A DNA stretch of 64,000 nucleotides, taken from the NCBI RefSeq assembly GCF_000365425.1, contig NZ_AQOV01000002.1:1054001-1118000 (forward strand), read 5' to 3'. This DNA comes from Methylomonas sp. MK1. Lineage in GTDB: Bacteria; Pseudomonadota; Gammaproteobacteria; Methylococcales; Methylomonadaceae. This document shows, piece after piece, positions 56,208 to 64,000 of the stretch. The position numbers and the translations under genes were made by a program. Positions within the stretch are counted from its first letter, which is position 1. Each line of letters starts with the position of its first letter. Under the pieces are notes generated by a model that was not told the DNA's origin, did no database searches, and saw nothing but the letters and a program-made list of their open reading frames with translations.

Positions 56208-57047
56208 TCAGTAATCTCTGGCACCGCGCACGAACAGTGTCGCACCAACGTCGGTATACACCTCGCGGTGCGCGCTGCCGGCCGGCGCCAGTTGGTAGTC
56301 GCCGGCGCGCAGCAAGACGTCGTCGATAAACAAGTCGCCGTCCAGCATCATGCATTCCTCTTCCAGCCGATGGCCGTGTGCCGGGCATTTGGCGCCGGCT
56401 TCCAGGCGATAAAAACCGGATTCGCGTTCCCCGTCCTGCCACAGCGGTTTTTTCCAGACGCCGGGGGCAATTTCCTGCCAGTCGTCTATTTGCTTGGTAA
56501 ACACGCTAAACGACTCAGCCTTGCCAAACGGCAGCAGACCCGCCAGTACTTCCCGCAACACCTCGCGACTATCGCCCAGTGAAGTGCCGCGTAAATAGGC
56601 GAGTGCGCCGTTAGCCGACCTTATCCCGCCGTGCCGACTGCCGGCCGGCGAGGCGTGATAGTCCAAGGGGCCAAGCCGCAAGTCGCCCATTTGCAAATCG
56701 CCGTGCAAGACGATGCCTTCTTCCAGACAGTTGTGCCGATGCGGTATCAGGCTGGCGCCGGGGGCGAATTCGATCAATACCGAGTGGCCTTGCAGGCCGC
56801 CGTCCCAGAGTGGTTTGACGCGGATGCCGGTTTTCAGGGCTTGCCAGGCGCCGTGTCTGGCGCGCACGGTGAGTAAGCCGGCTTGTTTGGCAAGGCTGGC
56901 AGAGACTTGCGTCATCAGGCCTTGGCGTAACGAATTGCGGCGTTCGCCGGCAACCGGAATCGGCGCCAAACCGTCGGCCAGCAGCGTTTCGAGTTGCTGC
57001 AAATCGTTGGCATCTGCGCTATCCAAAGGCGGGAATTTGTCTGTCAT
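56208..57047 (-). CDS. Double-cupin ChrR-like partner of the ECF sigma factor
   Basis: A 279-residue protein with two cupin domains (about 75-170 and 190-275). Each has the metal-ligand set, with HRH...E then H in the first and HGH...E then H in the second. ChrR-type anti-sigma factors hold RpoE-like sigma through an N-terminal zinc domain with an HxxxCxxC motif; that motif is absent in the short N-terminal part here. It lies 5 nt after the sigma gene, so an anti-sigma or sensor role is likely, with an unusual N-terminus. Confidence 0.75.
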   Translation of the reverse strand: MTDKFPPLDSADANDLQQLETLLADGLAPIPVAGERRNSLRQGLMTQVSASLAKQAGLLTVRARHGAWQALKTGIRVKPLWDGGLQGHSVLIEFAPGASLIPHRHNCLEEGIVLHGDLQMGDLRLGPLDYHASPAGSRHGGIRSANGALAYLRGTSLGDSREVLREVLAGLLPFGKAESFSVFTKQIDDWQEIAPGVWKKPLWQDGERESGFYRLEAGAKCPAHGHRLEEECMMLDGDLFIDDVLLRAGDYQLAPAGSAHREVYTDVGATLFVRGARDY

Positions 57048-57052
57048 GTTGT

Positions 57053-57670
57053 TTAGTTAACCTCGCCGGCATCGGCTGTCAATAATTGCTGCATAGTCTG
57101 TAGGGCCCGCCGGATATGTGATTTCACAGTACCCAAGGGCAAACCGCTGCAAACAGCGATTTCGTCGTGACTCAAACCCCGGAAAAATGCCAAAGACACC
57201 AATTGCCGGGGCAAGGGCTCCAAAGCCGCCAGGGCCGTTTGCAAGCGATGACCTTGCTGCACCGCTGATAGTAAATCCGGCGGCATTTGTTCGGCTGGGG
57301 CTTCGATCAGCACCAGAGCGTCCGGTTCCAGCTCGCTTAGATTGCCGTCCAGTTGCCGCAAGGCGTCCAGTGCCCGACTGCGAGCCATCGTCATCACCCA
57401 GGCTTTTACCGAACCGCGTTCGGCATCGAAGCGCGGCGCCTGCCGCCAGATCTGCCAGAACGTGTCTTGCACCACTTCTTCGGCACACTGCGACCGCCGG
57501 GTGATGCGTAGTGCCACACCGTAGACCTGATCGACCAGGCTATCGTATAAGCGCCCCAGCGCGGCTTGATCCTGATCCACGACGTCGGCGATCCATTCCC
57601 GCAGTAAGGCTTCGTCGGCGGTCGTTGCCAGTTGTAGGTGCTGGTCGTCGTCCGAATCGCTATCCGTCAT
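57053..57670 (-). CDS. ECF RNA polymerase sigma factor
   Basis: A 205-residue group 4 sigma factor: region 2 at about 35-105 (LYDSLVDQVYGVALRITR, then VVQDTFWQIWRQAPRFD) and region 4 at about 140-195 (LPRQLVSLAFFRGLSHDEIA, GLPLGTVKSHIRRALQ). It is closest to the sigma factors that pair with ChrR-type regulators. Its start lies beside a 10-bp inverted repeat that could block translation. The genes at 58140-63066 are the likely targets; that is inference. Confidence 0.85.
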   Translation of the reverse strand: MTDSDSDDDQHLQLATTADEALLREWIADVVDQDQAALGRLYDSLVDQVYGVALRITRRSQCAEEVVQDTFWQIWRQAPRFDAERGSVKAWVMTMARSRALDALRQLDGNLSELEPDALVLIEAPAEQMPPDLLSAVQQGHRLQTALAALEPLPRQLVSLAFFRGLSHDEIAVCSGLPLGTVKSHIRRALQTMQQLLTADAGEVN

Positions 57671-57673
57671 CGT

Positions 57674-57725
57674 CCTCGCATCCCTTTAAAAGCTATACGC
57701 GGCATCGGTTGGTTTGGATGCGAGG
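57674..57725 (-). promoter_or_regulatory. Inverted repeat in the leader of the sigma factor gene
   Basis: Minus strand: CCTCGCATCC (57725-57716), a 32-nt loop, then GGATGCGAGG (57683-57674), and ACG before the ATG at 57670. The 3' arm contains the only purine-rich ribosome site, so pairing would hide it. Confidence 0.5.
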
Positions 57726-58139
57726 CGAAGTTGGGATAGCGCTCAAAGTGTGAACCAGGCGACATAAGGCATGTGGATTTTTCTTGGTTTGCCAAGATTG
57801 GTGGCGGCATTTAAGAGGGCAGAGAGTGGGAGTTTGTGGTTGGGCCACTATAAAACAGCCGTTTGCGCGTGGCAAATAGTCAAACTACCGAAGTGATTAT
57901 TGCTTGTGCTCTGGGTTAATAACACTCGTCGTTTCCTATCGAAAGACGCTTATGTGCCAAGCACCGACCAAGTTCGTTGCACAAACCCGGCCGCAAATAT
58001 TTTTACCTGTTTTGCATCCAATGCCGAATTGGCCGCGTATCAGTCATCGCAAGCCGGCGCGAATGCCGAGTATCGCCATCCGCATCTGGAATCCGCCGCC
58101 GGCTTGCCATTTCTAACCATAGACTGAGAGGAAACCACG
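57726..58139. other. Divergent intergenic region
   Basis: 414 bp with no convincing gene; short frames here lack ribosome sites. It must carry the promoters of the sigma gene and of the PEP-CTERM gene. GAGAGGAA before 58140 is the ribosome site. I found no clear sigma-box. Confidence 0.5.
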
Positions 58140-58829
58140 ATGAAAAAGCTATTTCCGGTTGCGTTGTTAGGCGCCTGCCTGACCGCAGCGACAGCGGTTG
58201 AGGCCGCGGACTTTGAATTTAACGGCAACTTTGCCAACGATAACGATAAGCTGAGCTTTGCCTTTTCGCTCGGCTCGCCCGGCACGGTGACCTTGTTTAC
58301 CTCATCCTGGCTAGACGGCGGTTTCGATCCGATTTTGACGTTGTGGGACGGCTTAGGCAACCAATTGGCCGAGCAAGACGACGGCGGCTTGGGCGGCAGC
58401 CAATTGTCGAACGGGGTTAATTTCAATTACGGCGAATTCGACAGTTATTTAGCCATCAATCTTGTCGCCGGGAATTACCTGGCAACCTTGACTCAATACG
58501 ACAACTTTTCGGTAAGCGCCGCGCTGGCCGACGGATTTTTACGGGATGCCGATCCGCAATTTACCGCCGCCTTCGGTTGTTCGAACGGCCGGTTTTGCGA
58601 GGGATCTTTAACCGATAGCAATGGCGATCCGGTGGAACCGAATCGCACGGCGGCTTGGGATCTACACATTCTCAACGTCGCCAATGCCCAGATCGTCAGT
58701 GTGCCGGAACCGCCCACCCTGATGCTGCTGAGTTTGTCCGGCTTGTTTTTGCTCGGTGGCCGGCTGGGAAAGGCTAGATCCGCACCGCGAACCGACGCGG
58801 AAGCGGCCAGTCCGGTGCGTTTGGCATAA
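58140..58829 (+). CDS. DVUA0089-type PEP-CTERM exported protein
   Basis: A 229-residue exported protein. A signal peptide ends near AVEAA. The body is a beta-rich domain with DPILTLWDG and EFDSYLAINLVAGNYLATLT, as in the DVUA0089 family. The C-terminal sorting signal has VPEPPTLML, a hydrophobic helix and basic GKAR, so exosortase would process it; the long tail after it is unusual. First of a gene series with the DUF4331 protein. Confidence 0.82.
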   Translation: MKKLFPVALLGACLTAATAVEAADFEFNGNFANDNDKLSFAFSLGSPGTVTLFTSSWLDGGFDPILTLWDGLGNQLAEQDDGGLGGSQLSNGVNFNYGEFDSYLAINLVAGNYLATLTQYDNFSVSAALADGFLRDADPQFTAAFGCSNGRFCEGSLTDSNGDPVEPNRTAAWDLHILNVANAQIVSVPEPPTLMLLSLSGLFLLGGRLGKARSAPRTDAEAASPVRLA

Positions 58830-58921
58830 ATTCCATTTTCCGGCATCCGTTTGCCGATTTTCCGCGTATTCCCTAACGCAGCTGCTTGAAGCTGCGGCTT
58901 TAATTAATGAGGAATTAGACT

Positions 58922-60562
58922 ATGAAAGACTTACATCACTACAGCAGTTGGCCGCTGACCATGTTCGCCAGCGCTTTATTATTGATGGGCGGCATACCGT
59001 CCGTTGAGGCCGCCAATCATCGCGAAGCGCCGTTAACAGCGTTGGATACCAAAGCCGACATCACCGATTGGTACGCCTTTGTCAGTTACAACGATCCCAG
59101 CAAGGTGACGATGATTCTGAATGTCGATCCTTTGCTGGAACCCAGCAACGGCCCGAATTATTTTCCGTTCGATCCGGAAATTTTGTATGAAATGAAAGTG
59201 GATAACAATTTCGACGCCGACGAAGACATTACTCTCCAGTTCAGATTTAAAACCGAAAACCGCTTGCCCGGCGTGTTTACCGGATTTGTCGGTGCCGGCA
59301 CCGGCATTGTAGCGCCGGCTAATTCACCCAACCCGATCGCAGCCGGTACCTTAATTGTGCCGCCGGCCATTACCGCACTGGATGGCCCTGGCTCGGAAGG
59401 TTTGGGTTTGCGGCAAAGTTATACGGTGACGCTGATCAAAGGGAAGGGTGCCAACCGGCAAGTTATCGATCTGACCAATCAGCAAAAGCTCTATGCGGTG
59501 CCTTCCAACGTCGGGCCGCGCACCATGCCTAACTATCAAAATCTGGCCAGCCAGGGAATTTATGATTTAGGCGGCGGCGTTAGCGTATTTGCCGGCACCG
59601 TCGACGATCCGTTTTACATTGATTTGGGTGCGACTTTCGATACGTTTAATTTTAGGGTTGGCGCGTCCGGCGTCGGTGTGCCGGGGGTGTTTGCCGAGAA
59701 CCAAAATGATGCGGAACATCAAAACTTCGCGTCCGACGATGTGGCCGGGTACAACGTCAATTCCATTGCTATCGAGTTGCCTATCGCCATGCTTACCCAA
59801 GACGGCAAGCAACATAGCGCCGGCGAAGCCTTGGCGGTAGTCGGTACTTACGCCACCACCTCCCGGCCACGTACCAAAGCCTATGCGGATAAACCGGGCG
59901 GCAAACCCAAACTTGCCAATGCCTATGTGCAGATTCAACGGATGGGTAACCCGTTGATTAATGAGGTGTTGATCGGCACCGGCGATAAAGACAAATTCAG
60001 CATGAGCGAGCCCAAGGACGACGCCAGTTTTGCCGGTTATGTGCTGGATCCGTTATTGGCCAGAGTCGTCAACGCTGCTTACGGCGGTGCGGTACCCATT
60101 CCGACGCCACCGCGAGTTAATCCGGCCAATCCCAGTTTCGACCTGGGACCCTTGGTGTTTTATGCCGCGCCGATTTGCCCAGGTTGTTCTCCGTCGCAAC
60201 GCGGACCGGTCGCGGATTTGCTGCGTTTGAACACCGGCATCGGCCCCGCACCTGTCAGCGCCCGTAAACGCATGGCATTTCTGGCGGGCGATACTGCCGG
60301 CTTTCCCAATGGTCGGCGGGTGTCCGACGACGTCACCGATATTGCCGCGCAGGCTGTGGTTGGGGTTTTGAATCCGGCCTTTAACAGCTTTCCGAATAAC
60401 CGGGTTGCCGACGGCGTTAACACCAACGATAGAAGCTACCAGGAAGTGTTTCCTTATGTAGCTTTTGCCAATAGCGGCCGGCAAAGCCGCCATGTCGATC
60501 CTGGTGAGGCCGGTTGTTTCGATGCCGTCTCCCTGGCTGTGGGGAGTTGTCCAAACAATTAG
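58922..60562 (+). CDS. DUF4331 family exported protein
   Basis: A 546-residue protein with a signal peptide ending VEAA and the family start NHREAPLTALDTKADITDWY. A long beta-rich body follows, with CPGC and other cysteines near the C-terminus. DUF4331 proteins have no known activity; they are often found with TPR and HupE-like genes, as here. A Shine-Dalgarno (GAGGAA) precedes it. Confidence 0.85.
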   Translation: MKDLHHYSSWPLTMFASALLLMGGIPSVEAANHREAPLTALDTKADITDWYAFVSYNDPSKVTMILNVDPLLEPSNGPNYFPFDPEILYEMKVDNNFDADEDITLQFRFKTENRLPGVFTGFVGAGTGIVAPANSPNPIAAGTLIVPPAITALDGPGSEGLGLRQSYTVTLIKGKGANRQVIDLTNQQKLYAVPSNVGPRTMPNYQNLASQGIYDLGGGVSVFAGTVDDPFYIDLGATFDTFNFRVGASGVGVPGVFAENQNDAEHQNFASDDVAGYNVNSIAIELPIAMLTQDGKQHSAGEALAVVGTYATTSRPRTKAYADKPGGKPKLANAYVQIQRMGNPLINEVLIGTGDKDKFSMSEPKDDASFAGYVLDPLLARVVNAAYGGAVPIPTPPRVNPANPSFDLGPLVFYAAPICPGCSPSQRGPVADLLRLNTGIGPAPVSARKRMAFLAGDTAGFPNGRRVSDDVTDIAAQAVVGVLNPAFNSFPNNRVADGVNTNDRSYQEVFPYVAFANSGRQSRHVDPGEAGCFDAVSLAVGSCPNN

Positions 60563-60573
60563 AAAAGAGGGAA

Positions 60574-60596
60574 GGGGGCGGCGCTGCTCGCCCCCC
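60574..60596 (+). other. Intergenic GC-rich hairpin
   Basis: GGGGGCG / CGCCCCCC stem with an 8-nt loop, between the DUF4331 and TPR genes. No T run follows, so it may stabilise mRNA rather than end it. Confidence 0.4.
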
Positions 60597-60625
60597 TGTT
60601 CGATAAACATCCGAAGGAGGAGCCA

Positions 60626-61804
60626 ATGAAGCACTGGCTTACATTAGGTTTAATAATGTCTGTTGCTGTACTCAGTGATGCGGAGGCGCAAGCTTATTTA
60701 CCCAAGACCGATGACGAAATCGTCGAAGTCTTGCCGGCCAGGGGCGAAAGCTGGCTGGAAATTCGTTACTTGCGCAAACAAGTCGCGGCTCAGCCTAATG
60801 ACTTGGAACCGGCTTTAGCTTTAGTCCGGCGCTATATCGAACTGGGCCGCGCTGAATCGGATCCGCGCTATTTCGGTTACGCGGAAGCGGCGTTGGCGCC
60901 ATGGCTGACAGTCGCGCAACCGACAGCCGAAGTCCTGACCTTGCGAGCCACCTTGTTTCAAAATCGCCACGAATTTCCGGCGGCTCTGGAATATTTGCAT
61001 TGGGCTTTGGCGCGTCAGCCGCGCCTGGTGCAAGCTTGGTTGACGCGGGCGGCGATTTTGGAAGTGCAAGGCCAACACGCCGATGCTCTGAACAGCTGTT
61101 TACCTTTATTGAAATTGGCAGAGCCGCTGATCGGCCAAGTTTGTCTGAATTCCATTCTGAGTGTTTCCGGCCAGCTCGACACTGCTTATCGCCAGTTGGC
61201 ACGAGCAGTAAGCGCTGCGCACAGTGCCGCACCGGCAGACCAACAATGGGCATTGACCACGCTGGCGGAAATGGCCGAGCGCATGGGTAATACAGATGCG
61301 GCCGACCGTTATTACCGGCAGGCGCTGCAAGTGCCGCGCCGCAATGGTTATCTGTTGGCTACCTATGCCGATTATTTATTAGACCGGAATCGTTTCCAAG
61401 ACGTGGTGGAATTGTTAGCCAACGATACCCGCGCCGACGGCTTGTTACTGCGCCTGACTTTTGCCGAAAAAGCCTTGCGGCTGCCAACTGCCGCTGTGCA
61501 TATAGATGCGCTGACCGCTCGCTTTGCCGCTAGCCGGATGCGTGGCGATACCAGCCATCAAGGCGAAGAGGCGCGCTTTTTATTGCATGTGTTAAACCAG
61601 CCCGAATCGGCGCTGGCCCTGGCACAAACCAATTGGGCCGTGCAACGCGAGCCGCGCGACGCGCGCATTTTGTTGGAAGCGGCGGTGGCTAGCGGCAAAA
61701 CGCAACAACAGCTGCAACCGCTGCTGACTTTTTTAACCGAGTCCAAATTGCAAGATGTGCGACTGCAAACGCTACTCGCGCAAATTGGGGGGAGCGGAAT
61801 ATGA
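60626..61804 (+). CDS. Exported TPR-repeat protein
   Basis: A 392-residue protein with a signal peptide (LTLGLIMSVAVLSDAEAQA) and several tetratricopeptide repeats (about 45-330; for example EFPAALEYLHWALARQPRLV and GNTDAADRYYRQALQVP). TPR proteins act as scaffolds. It has a strong ribosome site (AAGGAGGAG) and overlaps the following frame by 4 nt. Confidence 0.8.
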   Translation: MKHWLTLGLIMSVAVLSDAEAQAYLPKTDDEIVEVLPARGESWLEIRYLRKQVAAQPNDLEPALALVRRYIELGRAESDPRYFGYAEAALAPWLTVAQPTAEVLTLRATLFQNRHEFPAALEYLHWALARQPRLVQAWLTRAAILEVQGQHADALNSCLPLLKLAEPLIGQVCLNSILSVSGQLDTAYRQLARAVSAAHSAAPADQQWALTTLAEMAERMGNTDAADRYYRQALQVPRRNGYLLATYADYLLDRNRFQDVVELLANDTRADGLLLRLTFAEKALRLPTAAVHIDALTARFAASRMRGDTSHQGEEARFLLHVLNQPESALALAQTNWAVQREPRDARILLEAAVASGKTQQQLQPLLTFLTESKLQDVRLQTLLAQIGGSGI

Positions 61805-63066
61805 ACGGGCCGGCAAAATTCCTTCACCCCTTAAATACTGTTTGCCCTGGGCCTCTCGACTGCGCTCAGGGCAGGCCTGTCGAAGGGCAGGCCCCACCAA
61901 GCTTAGACGGGTTAAGCTCGAACCGAATACGCGGAATCATTTGGGTCGGGTTAATCATGGTCTGGCTGCTGACTGCAAGTTTTAATGTTTTTGCCCATAA
62001 GGCCAGCGATAGTTACATGACGGTGCAGGTTGATGGGTGGCAGATCTCCGGGCAATGGGATATTGCCTTGCGCGACCTGGATTACGCCTTGGGTTTGGAT
62101 GCAAACGACGACGGTAATATTACCTGGGCGGAGTTGCGAAATAGTCGGGATGTTGTGTATGCCTATGCGCTGAGTCGTTTGCAAATGACGACGGCTAAGC
62201 AAGTCTGTTCGCTGCAAGCAGGGGATTTACGGGTGGACGAACACAGCGATGGTCATTACGCCGTATTAAATTTCCGGGCGACTTGTCCGTCTGCGTCCAC
62301 GCCGTTGTCGATAGACTATTGCTTGCTTTTCGATCTCGACCCGCAGCATCGCGGGCTGATAAGCGTCATTCATGCCGCTAAAACCGATACCGCGATCTTT
62401 AGTCCTGACCACCAACGTAGCGAATTTGTGCGGGACGCTGATTATTCCGGGTGGCGGACCGTGGCGCGATTCGGCTACGCCGGGCTATGGCATATCTGGA
62501 TCGGTTTTGACCATATTCTATTTTTGTTAAGTCTGTTGCTGCCGGCTGCTTTGGCGTGGGAGCGGGGTGCTTGGCAGCCAAAACCAGGCTTTAGACCGGT
62601 ATTTTTCGATGTGCTAGGTGTGGTCACCGCCTTCACGTTGGCACATTCGTTCACCCTGAGCCTTACGGTGTTGCAATACCTCTGTCTGCCGTCCCGCTGG
62701 GTAGAATCGGCCATTGCCGCCTCCGTGGTGTTGGCAGCGTTGAACAATATTTATCCGGTGTTGGTAAAACGCCGCACCTGGTTTGCCTTTGCTTTCGGCT
62801 TGATCCACGGCATGGGCATCGCCAGTGTGTTGTTGGACATGGGCTTGCCGGACACGCAGCGGCTGTTACCGCTATTGGGCTTTAATTTGGGTGTGGAAGC
62901 AGGGCAGTTGGCGATTGTCGGTGCGGTTTTGCCGTTGATAGTCGGCTTTAGCCGCTATCGCTATTATCCGCTAGTCGTGATGAAAACCGGTTCAGCATCC
63001 ATCGTCGCCGTGGCTTTGGTTTGGTTAGCGGAACGAAGTCTGGATTTTCAGATGAACATATTTTGA
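61801..63066 (+). CDS. HupE/UreJ-like membrane protein
   Basis: The longest frame gives 421 residues. The body has an exported N-terminal domain (FAHKASDSYMTVQ, then DLDYALGLDANDDGNITW, an EF-hand-like loop) followed by about six helices of the HupE/UreJ_2 family (IWIGFDHILFLLSLLLP, the FDH and later LAHSFTLSL and GLIHGMG motifs). These families are linked to nickel or other metal transport, here not proven. Residues about 13-35 of the longest frame come from a repeat. The native start may be ATG 61957 (369 residues), whose signal segment is short; so the true start is uncertain. Confidence 0.78.
   Translation: MNGPAKFLHPLNTVCPGPLDCAQGRPVEGQAPPSLDGLSSNRIRGIIWVGLIMVWLLTASFNVFAHKASDSYMTVQVDGWQISGQWDIALRDLDYALGLDANDDGNITWAELRNSRDVVYAYALSRLQMTTAKQVCSLQAGDLRVDEHSDGHYAVLNFRATCPSASTPLSIDYCLLFDLDPQHRGLISVIHAAKTDTAIFSPDHQRSEFVRDADYSGWRTVARFGYAGLWHIWIGFDHILFLLSLLLPAALAWERGAWQPKPGFRPVFFDVLGVVTAFTLAHSFTLSLTVLQYLCLPSRWVESAIAASVVLAALNNIYPVLVKRRTWFAFAFGLIHGMGIASVLLDMGLPDTQRLLPLLGFNLGVEAGQLAIVGAVLPLIVGFSRYRYYPLVVMKTGSASIVAVALVWLAERSLDFQMNIF
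61846..61893. repeat. Repeat of the CTTCGACAGG type inside a coding frame
   Basis: CTCGACTGCGCTCAGGGC and GCCTGTCGAAGGGC are partly inverted copies of the dispersed repeat common in many bacterial genomes. It lies in the 5' part of the HupE-like frame. Confidence 0.5.
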
Positions 63067-63202
63067 GCAACTTGGCGTATATCGGTGCTGCTGATTATTA
63101 ACCCGGCCCTTAACTACCCTTCGCCTGTCTAAGGGCACACCAGCCTGGGCTTCGCCACACTCAACCTCAACGGAATGCCAGTGATCAATAGGCCTGGTTA
63201 GT

Positions 63203-63243
63203 AAATATCGTCGCTCCTGCGCAGGCGGGAGCCGGCTATATTG
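63203..63243. repeat. REP-like dispersed repeat, copy 2
   Basis: The reverse complement starts CAATATAGCC and ends GAGCGACGATATTT, matching 16910-16954 apart from changes in the GC-rich centre. It contains the palindrome CCTGCGCAGG. Confidence 0.6.
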
Positions 63244-63259
63244 GATTCACTGCGCGGCC

Positions 63260-64000
63260 TTATTGCAGATCAAGGTCCGGGCCGGATTGCTGCGGATATG
63301 ACGTGGCAGCCAGCACTGCTTTTTCGATGTGGGCTATCAGCTCCACAATTTGTTGGTCCAGCATAAAGCGTAGCTCCCACTCGACGGCCAAATCGTCGGC
63401 CAGATTGTCGATACGATGATGATCGATATAACTTTGCTTTAGACGTGCTTGATGATTGGCAAGCTCGATCCGGTTGCCGGCTTGTTCGCCTTGCAGAAGT
63501 CTTGCGGCATATTCCAGGGCGGTTGCCAGCTCGGCATCGAACGCCCGGCTGAGCTGTTGCAATTCATCAGGAAAGTGGCTGAAGCGCTGGCCGCTGAGTA
63601 AGCGATAGCGTTTGCGGACTTGCAGCAAGCCGGATAAATGGCCGGCGTCCTTCACAATATTCCGCAGCGCCGCTCGTTCATGCACTTTCTCGACCAAGCG
63701 CGCATCGGGTTCCAATACCGCGTGTGCCAACAAGTCTTGAGCGGCGGCCAGCTCTTTTTCCGCCGATAGCCGTAAGGGTAAGGTGTAAGTCAGCAGGTGA
63801 CTGACATCGGGTAAGCGCTTGGTGAAGCTGGCAAGTGTGCGCAACGCCGCTACGCTGTGGTGGCGGGCCAGTGCAATCGAGCGCCGCGGCCACAGTGCGT
63901 AATCGATAACGCCCATCACGATGAGTCCGAGCAATATGCCTATGACCCGGTCGCGCGGCAGATATAGGTCGGTGACTGGACCGAAATCGTGCAACACAAA
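63260..64000 (-). CDS. FUSC family transporter (5' partial, C-terminal part)
   Basis: The frame is open to the window edge. 246 codons are visible, starting in a membrane segment (LPRDRVIGILLGLIVMGVIDYALWP), which is the last helix pair of FUSC proteins. It is followed by the long helical cytoplasmic C-terminus. FUSC proteins are inner-membrane parts of aromatic acid or drug efflux. The N-terminal half lies outside. Confidence 0.8.
   Translation of the reverse strand, partial: FVLHDFGPVTDLYLPRDRVIGILLGLIVMGVIDYALWPRRSIALARHHSVAALRTLASFTKRLPDVSHLLTYTLPLRLSAEKELAAAQDLLAHAVLEPDARLVEKVHERAALRNIVKDAGHLSGLLQVRKRYRLLSGQRFSHFPDELQQLSRAFDAELATALEYAARLLQGEQAGNRIELANHQARLKQSYIDHHRIDNLADDLAVEWELRFMLDQQIVELIAHIEKAVLAATSYPQQSGPDLDLQ

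Noticed and set aside
57900..58127. Three overlapping short frames before the PEP-CTERM gene.
   Set aside because: They overlap in all frames with no ribosome site; most likely promoter DNA.
1..64000. CRISPR arrays, tRNA or rRNA genes, phage genes.
   Set aside because: No regularly spaced repeats, cloverleaf or rRNA-like sequence was noticed on reading; a tRNAscan or Infernal run would settle it.

Overview
The window looks like chromosomal DNA of a Gram-negative gammaproteobacterium, most likely a methanotroph of the Methylomonas/Methylobacter kind. That assignment is an inference. It rests on the lptD-surA pair, a PEP-CTERM protein, several TonB receptors, many c-di-GMP proteins and the general look of the proteins. 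No methane oxidation gene is present to prove it. I saw no rRNA, tRNA or CRISPR array and no complete insertion sequence.

Region by region: 1-8.3 kb holds envelope biogenesis genes (partial lptD, surA), a DbpA-type RNA-binding protein, a TonB-dependent receptor and ribonuclease D. 8.5-14.3 kb (minus strand) has a MASE1-PAS-GGDEF-EAL protein, a GDT1-family Mn/Ca transporter and a ZIP metal transporter, with a strong terminator between the two transporters. 14.5-19.5 kb has a DUF2780 lipoprotein, a small membrane protein, nadA, and a divergent pair of a zinc alcohol dehydrogenase and a PaaK-like CoA ligase. 19.6-31 kb is the most unusual part. A vanadium-haloperoxidase-like Tat protein that lacks the usual catalytic histidine is divergent from a six-gene operon. 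The operon encodes a large glycyl radical enzyme, an SCP2-like protein, the radical-SAM activase, a DUF6765 (phospholipase C-like) protein, a lipase and an unrecognised 795-residue protein built from two diverged copies of one unit.

31-35 kb carries a PepSY protein, a LuxR-type regulator and a YcgR/PilZ protein. It then becomes accessory DNA: a 191-bp element with imperfect 32-bp inverted ends, two integron attC sites without an integrase (a CALIN), a cassette gene, and a BrnT-type toxin-antitoxin pair. 35-39.9 kb is a creB-creC operon with DUF350 and YgiC-like glutathionylspermidine synthase genes. 40.4-43.5 kb is a formate/nitrite-type channel, cyanase and a fused PP2C phosphatase/kinase. 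43.7-51.3 kb is a TonB receptor, an orphan ABC-type binding protein and a 1474-residue hybrid kinase with GGDEF-EAL output, apparently one sensory module. 51.3-56.2 kb holds hypothetical genes, an orphan HicA-like protein, a GST and a YbiT-type ABC-F ATPase.

56.2-63.1 kb has an ECF sigma factor and a double-cupin ChrR-like partner, divergent from a DVUA0089 PEP-CTERM protein, a DUF4331 protein, a TPR protein and a HupE/UreJ-like membrane protein. The start of the sigma gene lies beside a perfect 10-bp inverted repeat that could hide its ribosome binding site. The window ends inside a FUSC-family gene.
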